Of a stretch of DNA of 64,000 nt, positions 1-8,432 are shown in pieces. The position numbers and the translations under genes are program-made. Location: contig NZ_WWCP01000019.1 of assembly GCF_009857505.1 (NCBI RefSeq), positions 34,836 to 98,835 on the forward strand. The letters are read 5' to 3'. Position 1 is the stretch's first letter, and every line of letters starts with the position of its first letter. The notes below the pieces were generated by a model. It was not told the DNA's origin, ran no database searches, and worked only from the letters and a program-made list of their open reading frames with translations. Origin of the DNA: Duganella lactea (GTDB lineage: Bacteria; Pseudomonadota; Gammaproteobacteria; Burkholderiales; Burkholderiaceae_D).

Positions 1-368
1 GTCGGCTCGTCCAGCGTCAGCGCCGGCGCCACCAGCCGGCACGCCACCGCCTTCGACACCGAATCGGACACGCCGACGCGGAACACGCTCACCTGTGTGG
101 CGGCCTGGTCGCGCACCACGTCCAGCAAGGCGTCGCCGGCGCTGAAGATATCTTCGGCGTGGCGCAGGATGCGGCTGCCGGTGTCGGTCAGCTCCAGCCG
201 CCGGCCGACGCGGCGGAACAGCTCCACCCCCAGCGTGTCGGCAAATTCGGTCAGTTGACCGGAGATCGATTGCGGTGTCAGATGGAGCTGTTGCGCCGCC
301 TTGGCGATGCTGCCGCTGCGCGCCACCATCCAGAAATACCGCAGATGTTTGTAATTCAGATTGGACAT
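1..368 (-). CDS. LysR-family transcriptional regulator, NhaR-like (partial, N-terminal part only)
   Basis: The gene reads leftwards from an ATG at 366-368 and runs off the window start, so only about 122 residues are visible. They open with MSNLNYKHLRYFWMVARSGS, followed by a winged helix-turn-helix (AKAAQQLHLTPQSISGQLTE), the pattern of NhaR-type LysR regulators. The start of the effector domain (VFRVGVSDSVSKAVACRL) follows. It is divergent from the TerC operon with 112 bp between the start codons, so it may regulate that operon or a gene to the left of the window. The ligand cannot be inferred from the visible part. The family call is firm; the NhaR-like sub-assignment rests on the N-terminus alone. 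Confidence 0.85.
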   Translation of the reverse strand, partial: MSNLNYKHLRYFWMVARSGSIAKAAQQLHLTPQSISGQLTEFADTLGVELFRRVGRRLELTDTGSRILRHAEDIFSAGDALLDVVRDQAATQVSVFRVGVSDSVSKAVACRLVAPALTLDEP

Positions 369-418
369 ATTGGCCTAACACATCAGTTTTTCGGATGATT
401 TGCGCAAGTATATTCGAA

Positions 419-447
419 TTGTGCGATGAATTGTGCATGCCTATCAT
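419..447 (+). promoter_or_regulatory. putative sigma-70 promoter of the terC operon
   Basis: TTGTGC (419-424) and TATCAT (442-447) are separated by exactly 17 bp, a plausible -35/-10 pair. Transcription would start near 454, upstream of the ATG at 481 but downstream of the in-frame ATG at 433. This supports choosing the later start codon for the TerC gene. Confidence 0.45.
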
Positions 448-480
448 AGCCCCATTATTTTTGCCGTCGGGAGAACGATG

Positions 481-1443
481 ATGAATGGATTGGAAAGCAT
501 GGCGACCGGGCCGATGTGGGCCGGGTTTATCGCCTTCGTGCTGGTGATGCTGGCGCTGGACCTGTGGGTCTTCGGCGGCAACAAGGCGCACAAGGTGTCG
601 ATCAAGGAGGCGGGGCTGTGGTCACTGGGCTGGTTCTCGCTGGCGCTGCTGTTCAACCTCGGCCTGTGGTGGTATCTGAAAGGCACGGTGGGGCCGGAGA
701 TCGCCGAGCAGAAATCGCTGGAATTCCTGTCCGGCTACCTGATCGAGAAAGCGCTGTCGGTCGACAACGTGTTCGTGTTCCTGCTGATTTTCGCCGCCTT
801 CCAGATCAAGCCCGAGTACCAGCGCCGCGTGCTGATCTACGGCGTGCTGGGCGCAATCGTGATGCGCGCCATCATGATTCTGGCCGGCGCCTGGGTGGTG
901 ACCGAGTTCAGCTGGGTACTGTATCTGTTCGGCGCCTTCCTGCTGTACACCGGTGTGCGCATGCTCAAGGCCGTGGACGAGGAACCGGACGTCAAGAACA
1001 ACCCGGTGCTGAAACTGGCGCGCCGCACGCTGCCGGTGGATGAAGGCGACCATGGCGAGAAATTCATCATCGTCAAGAACGGCAAGCGCTACGTGACCAC
1101 GCTGCTGCTGGTGCTGATCCTGATCGAGGCGACCGACGTGGTGTTCGCGGTGGACTCGATCCCGGCGATCTTCGCCATCACCAACGATCCGTTCATCGTG
1201 TTCACGTCGAACCTGTTTGCGATCCTCGGCCTGCGGGCGCTGTACTTCCTGCTGGCGGACATCGCCGACCGCTTCCACCTGCTCAAGTATGGCCTGGCAC
1301 TGGTGCTGTGCTTCATCGGTTCGAAGATGCTGTTGCTGCCGTGGTTCCACATTCCGGTGCACATCTCGCTAACCGTGGTGGCCACGCTGATCGCCGGTAG
1401 CGTCATCGCCAGCCTGTATTCAACCCGTAAGGAGAACAAATAA
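481..1443 (+). CDS. TerC/Alx-family integral membrane protein
   Basis: A 320-residue polytopic membrane protein of the TerC family, whose members (TerC, Alx) are linked to tellurite resistance and manganese/metal-ion export. Conserved membrane acidic residues are visible: D27 (MLALDLWVFG), D95-N96 (ALSVDNVFVF), and E216, D219 and D225 in IEATDVVFAVDSIPA. An in-frame ATG lies at 433, but GGGAGA sits just before the ATG pair at 478/481 and the likely promoter overlaps 433, so 481 is preferred. The stop codon overlaps the start of the next gene (TAATG), implying translational coupling. The family call is certain; the ion transported is not shown by the sequence. Confidence 0.93.
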   Translation: MNGLESMATGPMWAGFIAFVLVMLALDLWVFGGNKAHKVSIKEAGLWSLGWFSLALLFNLGLWWYLKGTVGPEIAEQKSLEFLSGYLIEKALSVDNVFVFLLIFAAFQIKPEYQRRVLIYGVLGAIVMRAIMILAGAWVVTEFSWVLYLFGAFLLYTGVRMLKAVDEEPDVKNNPVLKLARRTLPVDEGDHGEKFIIVKNGKRYVTTLLLVLILIEATDVVFAVDSIPAIFAITNDPFIVFTSNLFAILGLRALYFLLADIADRFHLLKYGLALVLCFIGSKMLLLPWFHIPVHISLTVVATLIAGSVIASLYSTRKENK

Positions 1444-1835
1444 TGCGTACTTATGAAACTGACAGCCCGAGCGCCGCCGGGCGCATCGTGGCCCTGTGTA
1501 TGGTGGTGGACGGCAACCTGTCGCGGTCCGAACTGCGGGCGCTGCGCCACTCGCGGCTGCTGGAATTCATCGACATCGACACCGACGCGTTTCATATGCT
1601 GGTGGAAGAGCTGTGCCAGGACCTGCTGGCCACCGCCGTGCAGGGGACGCATATCGAACTGCCGCCGGCGGTGATCGACGCCCTGCTCGACGAAGTCCGC
1701 GATCCGAAGCTGCGTCAGCGCCTGCTGGGCGCCATGTGGCAGATCGCCAGTGCCGACGGCGTGTTGGCGGAAGCCGAACTCACGCTGCTGAGCCAGGCCC
1801 GCGCCAAGTGGGCGCAAGCATGTGTTACCTCGTAA
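1443..1835 (+). CDS. TerB-like tellurite resistance/co-chaperone-type protein
   Basis: A 130-residue helical protein. It resembles the TerB/DjlA N-terminal fold, with an acidic stretch (LLEFIDIDTDAFHMLVEE) and the characteristic ending LLGAMWQIASADGVLAEAEL. TerB-type proteins are cytoplasmic and associate with TerC at the membrane inner face in other bacteria. The start codon overlaps the terC-like stop (TAATG), so the two are almost certainly co-translated. A zinc-ribbon gene follows after 12 bp. The role in metal or envelope stress is taken from family knowledge; nothing here shows tellurite resistance directly. Confidence 0.8.
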   Translation: MRTYETDSPSAAGRIVALCMVVDGNLSRSELRALRHSRLLEFIDIDTDAFHMLVEELCQDLLATAVQGTHIELPPAVIDALLDEVRDPKLRQRLLGAMWQIASADGVLAEAELTLLSQARAKWAQACVTS

Positions 1836-1847
1836 AGGAGTACGACT

Positions 1848-2123
1848 ATGGATTGCCCAGTATGCAAGAACGTCAGCCTGGTGATGAGTGAGCGCCAGGG
1901 CATCGAAATCGATTACTGCCCAAGCTGCCGCGGCGTGTGGCTGGATCGCGGCGAGCTCGACAAGATCATCGAGCGCTCAACGCCGAATGCAGCGACAGCG
2001 GCAGCGCCACCGCCGCAACAACAGCCAGCTTACCGTGGACCGGACCCGCGCTACCAGCAGCAACAATATCCTCAGCACAAGAAGAAACGTGAAAGCTTCC
2101 TCAGCGATATCTTCGACTTCTAG
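1848..2123 (+). CDS. zinc-ribbon (TFIIB-type) domain protein
   Basis: A 91-residue protein with an N-terminal zinc ribbon: C3-x2-C6 and C24-x2-C27 flank IEIDYCPSCRGVWLDRGELD, the signature of the zf-TFIIB family found across bacteria. The rest is a low-complexity Ala/Pro/Gln linker and a basic C-terminus (HKKKRESFLSDIFDF). It follows the TerB-like gene by 12 bp with AAAGGAG upstream of the ATG, so it is probably the third gene of the TerC operon. The molecular role of this family is unknown; zinc binding is inferred from the four cysteines. Confidence 0.85.
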   Translation: MDCPVCKNVSLVMSERQGIEIDYCPSCRGVWLDRGELDKIIERSTPNAATAAAPPPQQQPAYRGPDPRYQQQQYPQHKKKRESFLSDIFDF

Positions 2124-2140
2124 CATCGGGACGCGGCACT

Positions 2141-2165
2141 GGCCGGTAATGTAAAATTACCGGCC
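2141..2165 (+). terminator. stem-loop, probable terminator of the terC operon
   Basis: GGCCGGTAAT (2141-2150) and ATTACCGGCC (2156-2165) form a perfect 10-bp stem with the 5-nt loop GTAAA, right after the zinc-ribbon gene. It lacks a long U tract (TTCGCGCG follows), so it may be a weak terminator or an mRNA-stabilising hairpin in the leader of the DUF2459 gene. Confidence 0.5.
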
Positions 2166-2188
2166 TTCGCGCGTGTTTCCTGAATTCA

Positions 2189-2854
2189 ATGAAATTCCTA
2201 GTCCAGCGGTTAGCCGTCCTTGTTGTTGCCCTGATCCTCGCCGGTTGCGCCGGCGTCCCGCGCCGCGCCGACCTGCCAAGCGGCGCCACGCCCCACACCA
2301 TCTATCTGGTGCAATTTGGCTGGCACACGGCGCTGCTGCTGGAGGGCGCCGCAACACTGGAACACAGCACCAAGCTGCGCACCGATTTTCACGATACCCG
2401 GTATTTGATGGTTGGCTGGGGCGACGGCGAATACTTCGTCTCCGAGCATGCACCTTGGTCGAAGGCGGTCAAGGCGCTGGTCGCGTCCGACTACCCGGCG
2501 CTGCAGGTGGGCGGCCGTGACAAGAATCCGCCGCTGGGCGCACAGGCGCGCGACACCGTCGCGCTGGCGATCACCGAGCGCGGCTTTCAAGAACTGGTGG
2601 AGTACATCGACCGCAGCATCGCCACCGACGCCAACGGCAAGCTGATCTATCTGGGCGATCCGGCGGAGCATCCCGACCGTTTCTATCGTGCGACCGGCAA
2701 TTACAGCGTGTTCAACAACTGCAACTCATGGATCTCGGACGCGCTGCGCACGGCCGGCCTGCCGATTTCCAGCTTCAACCTGACCGCGCGTGGCGTCTTC
2801 GAGCAAGCTCAGCGCATTGCCGCCCTACAAAACCAGCAACCCACGCTGAATTAG
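2189..2854 (+). CDS. DUF2459 (TIGR02117-type) lipoprotein
   Basis: A 221-residue protein with a lipoprotein signal peptide ending in LILAGC (acylated Cys20), followed by the DUF2459/TIGR02117 domain. Typical stretches are IYLVQFGWHTALLL near the start of the mature protein and YLMVGWGDGEYF. The C-terminal NNCNSWISDALRTAGLP is also family-typical and places conserved Asn/Cys residues near a likely papain-like or NlpC-like fold. Function is unknown. The gene stands 65 bp downstream of the TerC operon hairpin and may be separately transcribed. It is convergent with the next gene, whose stop lies 6 bp away. Confidence 0.85.
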   Translation: MKFLVQRLAVLVVALILAGCAGVPRRADLPSGATPHTIYLVQFGWHTALLLEGAATLEHSTKLRTDFHDTRYLMVGWGDGEYFVSEHAPWSKAVKALVASDYPALQVGGRDKNPPLGAQARDTVALAITERGFQELVEYIDRSIATDANGKLIYLGDPAEHPDRFYRATGNYSVFNNCNSWISDALRTAGLPISSFNLTARGVFEQAQRIAALQNQQPTLN

Positions 2855-2859
2855 CAAAA

Positions 2860-3126
2860 TTAAGCCGCCGACGCTTTCGGCTTGCGCGGCGCGCGTGGCT
2901 TCTTCGGCTTTTCAGCCTCGGCATCCTGCCCCTTGCCCTTAACCGCCTCGATCAGCGCCGCAACATAGGTATTGCGCGCGGTTTGGGCGATCGCGACCTG
3001 CTGTTGCAGACGCGCCAACTCCGCATCCACGGCCTGGACGTTCAGGAACTGGGTTTTAGCGGCTTCGTTCAGGTTTTCCGAAGCATAAGAGGTACCATTG
3101 ATCGTGATGTATTGCGGCAGACTCAT
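2860..3126 (-). CDS. small conserved protein of unknown function (DUF6447-like)
   Basis: An 88-residue protein starting MSLPQYITINGTSYASENLN. AAGGA lies upstream of the ATG at 3124-3126, which is why the longer in-frame extension is rejected. The middle (VQAVDAELARLQQQVAIAQT) is a predicted short coiled coil. The tail is rich in Lys, Pro and Ala (EKPKKPRAPRKPKASAA), like a nucleic-acid or polyanion-binding extension. The N-terminal pattern resembles the small DUF6447 proteins of beta- and gammaproteobacteria, remembered rather than searched. No function is known. Confidence 0.7.
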   Translation of the reverse strand: MSLPQYITINGTSYASENLNEAAKTQFLNVQAVDAELARLQQQVAIAQTARNTYVAALIEAVKGKGQDAEAEKPKKPRAPRKPKASAA

Positions 3127-3257
3127 TATTTTCCTTGTTGATTTCGGGCAAAAAATTCCCAACGGCGGCAATTGTATGCCGTGACCGGCAAGCTAGCAAC
3201 GTCGGATCAAGCCCTCGCCGGTCCCAAAGTGCTAAAGTGCGGCAGAAAGGAGTTATC

Positions 3258-3821
3258 ATGCCGACAATGCACAGTTTGGCGAAATGGCGTTGGAGCGCGG
3301 CTTTTTGCGGCTTGTTGCAGGCCTGGCAAGCCGCCGCGTTGACCATCGCGCTACCGCCGTCCGAGGCGCAGCAGGCGATATTGCGCGCGGTGCGGCAGAT
3401 CGCGCCGCAGCGCGAAGAACACCGGCGCTACCGCATGGCCCTGCCGTTCGGCGCCCCGCTGTTCCCGCCCGCTGCCGATCTGGCATTGCCGCCGGCGACG
3501 CCGGCGCTGTCCGGCTGGCTCGCCCTGCCCGCCACGCAACGCCGACACGACGTGCTCATCACCCCAGACATCGATTACTACTGGAAGGCCGAAGGCCGCC
3601 AGTTCAGTTGCCAGTTCATCATCCACCTCGAAGCCGATGGCGCCGGTTCGCGGTTGTCGCTACTCCAGGTGCGGCCCACCGAATACGCCGGCAAGCACTT
3701 CGAACTACTGGGCCGCACCGGCCCAGGCCGTTACGTCAAGCTGCTGCCGACCGCGCCGTCAGCCCAGGCCGAAGCCGAGCTGCGTGCCTTCCTGACGAGC
3801 GCGCTGACGCGCCAGCAGTAA
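3258..3821 (+). CDS. hypothetical secreted protein
   Basis: A 187-residue protein with a plausible signal peptide (WRWSAAFCGLLQAWQAAALT) and an excellent ribosome binding site (AAAGGAG) before the ATG at 3258. I do not recognise a family. The middle holds an aromatic/acidic segment (LITPDIDYYWKAEGRQFSCQ) and the C-terminus is Ala-rich. The gene is convergent with the PEP-CTERM gene and the two coding regions overlap by 63 bp tail to tail. The good start site and GC3 pattern favour it being real. Confidence 0.6.
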   Translation: MPTMHSLAKWRWSAAFCGLLQAWQAAALTIALPPSEAQQAILRAVRQIAPQREEHRRYRMALPFGAPLFPPAADLALPPATPALSGWLALPATQRRHDVLITPDIDYYWKAEGRQFSCQFIIHLEADGAGSRLSLLQVRPTEYAGKHFELLGRTGPGRYVKLLPTAPSAQAEAELRAFLTSALTRQQ

Positions 3822-4352
3822 GCCCAAGCCAAGCACCAGCAACGCCAGACTGCCGGGCAGCGGCAAGGCGGCGATCGCCTCGACTTGCAACGTCAGCGGC
3901 ACCAGCACCGCATCGGACGCTTGCAGGAACAGGCCGCCGGCGAGCGGATCGCCGCTCCACCACTCGCCTGACAGCGTGAAGAAACCGCTATCGCTTTGCC
4001 CCGGCGCCGCGAACGGGAAGATTTGCGCGCCGTACAAACCGGTATGCGCCAGTTGGTCGAACAAGGCATTCGCCGTGGCGCCGGGCGCCAGCACTGGAAA
4101 ATCGAAATAGCTGGCGTCCGGTGTGGCGATGCTGAACGACGCGGCGCTCAGTTGGGTCGGCACGAACCAGTTGCTGCTGTCGGTGTTGACCAGCGAATAG
4201 CCCCAGCCGACGGTTTGTCCGGGCGCCCCGCTAACCACGCCGCCCGCCGGGCCGGCCGACAAGGTGAAGGTGAACGGCAGCGCCTGCGCGGCCAGCGGCA
4301 ACAGCAAGCTCAAGCACAGGGCCAATATGGCCCTCAAGAATTGGCGTTTCAT
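3759..4352 (-). CDS. PEP-CTERM sorting-signal protein
   Basis: A 197-residue exported protein. An N-terminal signal peptide (FLRAILALCLSLLLPLAAQA) precedes a beta-rich middle. The C-terminal tripartite sorting signal is a Pro-Gly motif (ALPLPGS), a hydrophobic helix (LALLVLGLGLLLA) and a basic cluster (RQRARQ). Such proteins are recognised by exosortase/EpsH systems in exopolysaccharide-producing Gram-negatives; no exosortase is in this window. The motif reads LPLPGS rather than the canonical PEP, a common variant. It ends inside the convergent upstream gene and lies 12 bp after the large VWA gene on the same strand, suggesting co-transcription. Confidence 0.75.
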   Translation of the reverse strand: MKRQFLRAILALCLSLLLPLAAQALPFTFTLSAGPAGGVVSGAPGQTVGWGYSLVNTDSSNWFVPTQLSAASFSIATPDASYFDFPVLAPGATANALFDQLAHTGLYGAQIFPFAAPGQSDSGFFTLSGEWWSGDPLAGGLFLQASDAVLVPLTLQVEAIAALPLPGSLALLVLGLGLLLARQRARQEGTQLGFGLG

Positions 4353-4364
4353 GACAAGGGCTCC

Positions 4365-7058
4365 TTATTTCGGTATCACGGATTGGGCATGCGCGTAGCC
4401 GTAGCTCACGCCGCTGAGGTCGGTCACATTACCGTTTTCGCCAACGCTGAAGCGCTGCACGGTGGACGGCACATTGAAGGTCAGCCGCACGGTGAAGAAG
4501 CTGCCCACGTCGACGTTCGGCGTCACGAACGGCAGCGGCGGCGACAGCGTGGTGTTCAGCGTGACGGTGCCCGTGCCGGTCAGCGTGCGCGGCGCGACCG
4601 AGCCCAACGTCATGTTGCGCGCGGTGCCGACACCGGTATTGGTGAAGCGCACGTCCAGCCCGATCACGCCGGGCGCCACGGTCTCCTGGCCGACGATTTC
4701 AGCCAGGAAATCCGGCCGCCCCGGCGTCTGCGCCACGCCGGTGACAAACACCGTCAGCGACGCGCTGTTGTGCAGCGTGGCGACGCTGACGCTCTGCGCG
4801 CTGACGGTCAGGCTGTCCGAACTGCCGATGCGCGCGCCGGCTGGCGGCGTCAGCGTCACGCTGACATTGGCGCTGGCACCACGGGCCAGCGTCAGCGTCG
4901 ATGGCGACACGCTGGTGATGTAGTGCTTGTCGTCGGTGGCGCCGATGGTGAAGACGTCAGCCGGGCCGTCGTTGCGCACCCGGTACAGCAGCGTGGTGCT
5001 GACGCCGGGCCGCAGGTCCTGGCGCGACGGCGGCGTGACCGAGACCGTTTGCGGCGTCACCATCACGCTGACCAGCCGCTGATAAGCATAGCCGGAACTG
5101 TCGGTGCCGCTGGCATACACGACGAACGGTTCATTAGGCACCCTCAGCGCGCCGAAGAATTTGCCGTTGTCGGTCTGGTCCTGCTCCAGCGCCAGCGCGC
5201 CCAGCGCGTCGAAATTCTTGCGGCGCAGCTGGAACTGCGGCGCGCCGGCAATGCCGGTCAAGGTGGCAATCCCATACAGGGCCTGGCCCGGCGCCGGCTC
5301 GCCGTCGATGACCATCAAGCCCTGGTGCGGCGGCATGGCACCGAAGCGCGCCAGATTGAAGGAGTTGAACGCCAGGCCCGAAATGCCGTTGACATTGACA
5401 TAGGTCTGGTCGAACGAGTTGCCGACCGCCAGCTTCCAGACGCCGCGCGGCGGATTGTCGATGGAGATGATGCTGCCGCTCGACAAGCGCAAATACTTGG
5501 TGGCGGTGGCCTCGGTGATGACCACGCCATCCGGCCGCGTCAGCGTGACGCTCGGCGGCACGCCGGCCACGGTGCCGCTGACCGACACCGTCAGCCGCCG
5601 CAGGCTGGTATCGACCGGCACCGTATAGCTTTTAGTGGCGGCGAAGGTATCGACGGTCGACAGAATCTGCACCACGTTGTTGCGGCCAACCAGATCCGCC
5701 AGTTCCGTCACGGCGCCGGCCTCGCTGCCGTTCAGGTAAAACACCTGGCCGCCGGTTTCCGCCGCTGCTTGCAGGAAGCCCGGCGTCAGCGGCGAGCAAC
5801 TGCCGAACAGCATCGGATAAATCTTGATGGCCTTGCTCTTGGCCAGGCTGATCACCGCGCCGGCCAGCCCCGCGTCCTTGGCGGCGGCGTCGGTGTACAT
5901 GAACAGGTCGCCACCGGGATCGGCCAGCGACAGGCCGTTGTACATGCCCGTCATTGCCAACTCGGGACAGTCATCGCCGCCGCTGGCGAACAGGCTGGCG
6001 ATCTGCGATTTGAACAGCACCGCGTTATTGGTGGCGGTGGTCGGGCCGGTGCCGGGATCGTTGAACGGCGCCAGCACATACTGCAGCGGCTCCTCGTCGG
6101 TGCCCAGGCGCGCATCGACAATGCTGGTGGCCGACGCGCGCACGCCGGCAATGATGCCGCCCATGCTGCCGGTGGTGTCGATCGAGAACGCCAGCGTCGG
6201 CCCGGCGCCGAGCAGCGCCTTGAGCTGGGCTTGGTTCAGCTCGGCCTTGATATCCTCGATAAACTGCTGGGTGCCGGCGATGGCGGCGCCAGCCGCCGCG
6301 CCATGGTCGCCGCTGTGTGGCGAGATGTCGCAATAGCGCGTGTCCTTGTTGATGCCTTCGCGGAAATAGCCGAGCGGATCGCTGGACGGCGAGCTGCTGT
6401 CGAGCGGACCGCCGTGGCTGCATTTCAAGGCGCCGGGCTTGACCCGGTCTTCGCCGCCGTAATAGCCGCTGGTGAGCAAGGCGCCCACCAGATTGGAGGA
6501 GTTGGCGCAAGTGCGGACGGTGGTGGTGAAACCCGAGCAGGCCACCGTCGCCGGGCCGGAAAACAGCAGCGGACCGGGGCGGCCGACACCGGGATGCGCG
6601 CCGCTGTTGCCCAGCTCGACCCAGTTGCTGTGCGAGTAGAAGTCCTGAATCGTATGCAGGGCGCTGCCGAGGTTGTCGCGCGCGCCGATCACGTTGATCG
6701 GATCGCTGCGCAAGGCGTCCAGAATGTTTTGTTTCAGCGTGGCCAGCCGCAGTTGCGCGCCGGCGGCGTTTTCGCCGTCGAAATGCTTGGCCGAGCTGGT
6801 CTGGTCCTCGTCGACCTTGGCGTTGGCTTCGATGATCTGGTCCAGCGCCTTCTGCATCGAGGCGCTCAGCTTGGGCACGGCGAAATAGCGCTTGTCGAGT
6901 TCCTCGATGCCGCGCTGGGTGATGTCCTGGTGCGTCAGGCTGCCGCCGGACTTGGACGTGATGTAGCAGACAAAACCGTTTTTAGGACAAAAAGCCTGGC
7001 TGGGAATGCTGGCCACCAGCAACAGCGACGCCAGCAGCAACGATAAAGCGGTGCGCAT
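4365..7058 (-). CDS. large secreted HET-C-like/von Willebrand factor A protein
   Basis: 897 residues from the ATG at 7056-7058, which has AAGGA upstream and opens a clean signal peptide (MRTALSLLLASLLLVASIPS). Residues about 40-260 carry a HET-C/zinc-phospholipase-like helical domain with the hallmark ALHTIQDFYSHSNWVELG (about 133-150). A VWA domain follows (about 287-470) with the MIDAS motif DTTGSM at 294-299. The C-terminal 400 residues look like Ig/PKD-type beta domains (PGVSTTLLYRVRNDGPADVF). This order resembles the VWA7/hemicentin-type proteins of animals and some bacteria. It is extracellular or periplasmic and its substrate is unknown. The PEP-CTERM gene follows by 12 bp. Confidence 0.75.
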   Translation of the reverse strand: MRTALSLLLASLLLVASIPSQAFCPKNGFVCYITSKSGGSLTHQDITQRGIEELDKRYFAVPKLSASMQKALDQIIEANAKVDEDQTSSAKHFDGENAAGAQLRLATLKQNILDALRSDPINVIGARDNLGSALHTIQDFYSHSNWVELGNSGAHPGVGRPGPLLFSGPATVACSGFTTTVRTCANSSNLVGALLTSGYYGGEDRVKPGALKCSHGGPLDSSSPSSDPLGYFREGINKDTRYCDISPHSGDHGAAAGAAIAGTQQFIEDIKAELNQAQLKALLGAGPTLAFSIDTTGSMGGIIAGVRASATSIVDARLGTDEEPLQYVLAPFNDPGTGPTTATNNAVLFKSQIASLFASGGDDCPELAMTGMYNGLSLADPGGDLFMYTDAAAKDAGLAGAVISLAKSKAIKIYPMLFGSCSPLTPGFLQAAAETGGQVFYLNGSEAGAVTELADLVGRNNVVQILSTVDTFAATKSYTVPVDTSLRRLTVSVSGTVAGVPPSVTLTRPDGVVITEATATKYLRLSSGSIISIDNPPRGVWKLAVGNSFDQTYVNVNGISGLAFNSFNLARFGAMPPHQGLMVIDGEPAPGQALYGIATLTGIAGAPQFQLRRKNFDALGALALEQDQTDNGKFFGALRVPNEPFVVYASGTDSSGYAYQRLVSVMVTPQTVSVTPPSRQDLRPGVSTTLLYRVRNDGPADVFTIGATDDKHYITSVSPSTLTLARGASANVSVTLTPPAGARIGSSDSLTVSAQSVSVATLHNSASLTVFVTGVAQTPGRPDFLAEIVGQETVAPGVIGLDVRFTNTGVGTARNMTLGSVAPRTLTGTGTVTLNTTLSPPLPFVTPNVDVGSFFTVRLTFNVPSTVQRFSVGENGNVTDLSGVSYGYAHAQSVIPK

Positions 7059-7211
7059 ACGATATCCTTTCTCGGTGAACAGGAATCCGCCTTGGGCGGA
7101 CACGCGACGCTGTATCGCATGAGTCATGCCATGTGTTGTGCTTGCTTTTAAATCAGGGGCTTAGCGCGGCCCACGTGGGTGAAGGACGGCGCGGTGTAAA
7201 ATTTCCCGACA

Positions 7212-8423
7212 TTACCGGCGCCGCGCACGCAACTCGGCCACCATGGCGGCGGCGTCGCGGAACATGGCCGGCTCGCTGGCCGCGCAGGCGCGCCGCTCGC
7301 GCGCGATGCGTTCGCGGTTGGCTTGCCAGCCGGCGTCGTCGAGGCGCACGCCGAAACCTGGCGGCGCCGGATCGGCGCCACCGAAGATGCGTGTCAGCAT
7401 CACATCGCCCAGCGCGGCCTTGAAATGGCCGGATTCCCAGTACCAGGTGGTCGCGGTGAGATCGCCGCGCGCGGGGATGTGTTCACACTGCAAGGAGCCG
7501 TAGCCGCTGAAGTCCGACAGCGTGATGCGTGCCTGGGCGTGCGTTTGGTGGACGCGCGCAACCTCGCGCAGCAGGCGCAGCTTCCATTCTTCGAACACGG
7601 GCCACAGGCCGGTCTGCTCCAGCATGGCCATCAGCTGCGCGTGGTAGGGATAGATGACCAGTTCCACCGCCGTCCCCTGCCCGGCGGCGGCGTCCAGCAG
7701 GCGGCCCAGTTCGCGCCAGTCGCTGGAAGTGTCGCTGCCGGCGAGCACGATACCGCGTGGCGCGGTGGCGAATCGTCTGGCATTTTCCATCGCTCGCTGC
7801 TGGAAAAAGCCGTGGTAGCCATCGTCTCGCGCAGCGCGCAGATAATCGCCAAGCGGATTGAAGCCGCGCGCGCTCATCGTGGCGGCGTAGGGATCGCGCT
7901 GGATCAGCAAGGTGCGCGCGGCGTCGAGCAGCGCGTCCAGCGAGAACACGGTATCGATCTTCCAGCGCAGGCGCGCCAGTCCGCCGGGCAAGATTTGATC
8001 GGGCACGTCGGCGGCGACCGGGTCGGTCAGAAAATCAAAGAACTCCACGCCGAGCAACAGCGTGACCGGGCGCACGCCGTCTGTTGTCAGCCTCATCCAT
8101 TGCTGGCGCGAAGCGGCCACGCCGGTGCCCGGCAACGCCAGATTGTAGGTCGGTCCGGCCAACGGCCGCGCATCGGGATCGATGCCAACGTCGATCCGCG
8201 AGTTCCCCATCAAAAAAAGCTTCGGCTGTGTGGCACGGGCGCCGGCCATCTTGATTTCCGACAGGTATCGGGTTGGGCGCGGCTTGATGGCATTGAAGCC
8301 ATCGCGTTCGACCAAACGATGCAGACGATACGGGTCCACCACCGTCACGAAGCCGCACACCAGGACGATGCCCGCCACCAGCGCCGTAGCCATCCACTTG
8401 ATAAACCTGCCGAAGTCATCCAT
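7212..8423 (-). CDS. MBOAT-associated SGNH-like membrane-anchored protein
   Basis: 403 residues with a single N-terminal membrane anchor (WMATALVAGIVLVCGFVTVV) and a large extracytoplasmic domain. The motif LFLMGNSRIDVGIDPD followed by YNLALPGTGV looks like block I of an SGNH/DltD/AlgJ-type fold, where MGNSR carries the nucleophile serine. A late DFSGYGS segment may be part of the domain. The gene follows the MBOAT acyltransferase and its ribosome binding site (TAGGA) overlaps that gene's stop codon, so the two are coupled. Proteins in this position accept or transfer acyl groups onto surface polysaccharide with the MBOAT partner. Catalysis is inferred; the polymer is unknown. Confidence 0.65.
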   Translation of the reverse strand: MDDFGRFIKWMATALVAGIVLVCGFVTVVDPYRLHRLVERDGFNAIKPRPTRYLSEIKMAGARATQPKLFLMGNSRIDVGIDPDARPLAGPTYNLALPGTGVAASRQQWMRLTTDGVRPVTLLLGVEFFDFLTDPVAADVPDQILPGGLARLRWKIDTVFSLDALLDAARTLLIQRDPYAATMSARGFNPLGDYLRAARDDGYHGFFQQRAMENARRFATAPRGIVLAGSDTSSDWRELGRLLDAAAGQGTAVELVIYPYHAQLMAMLEQTGLWPVFEEWKLRLLREVARVHQTHAQARITLSDFSGYGSLQCEHIPARGDLTATTWYWESGHFKAALGDVMLTRIFGGADPAPPGFGVRLDDAGWQANRERIARERRACAASEPAMFRDAAAMVAELRARRR

Positions 8424-8432
8424 GCACGTATC

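Noticed and set aside
370..480. A manganese (yybP-ykoY) or pH-responsive riboswitch before the TerC-like gene
   Set aside because: The leader from the likely transcription start to the ATG is only about 27 bp, far too short, and no conserved loops are visible.
433..480. Longer N-terminus for the TerC-like protein from ATG 433
   Set aside because: The putative promoter overlaps this codon and the ribosome binding site is next to 478/481.
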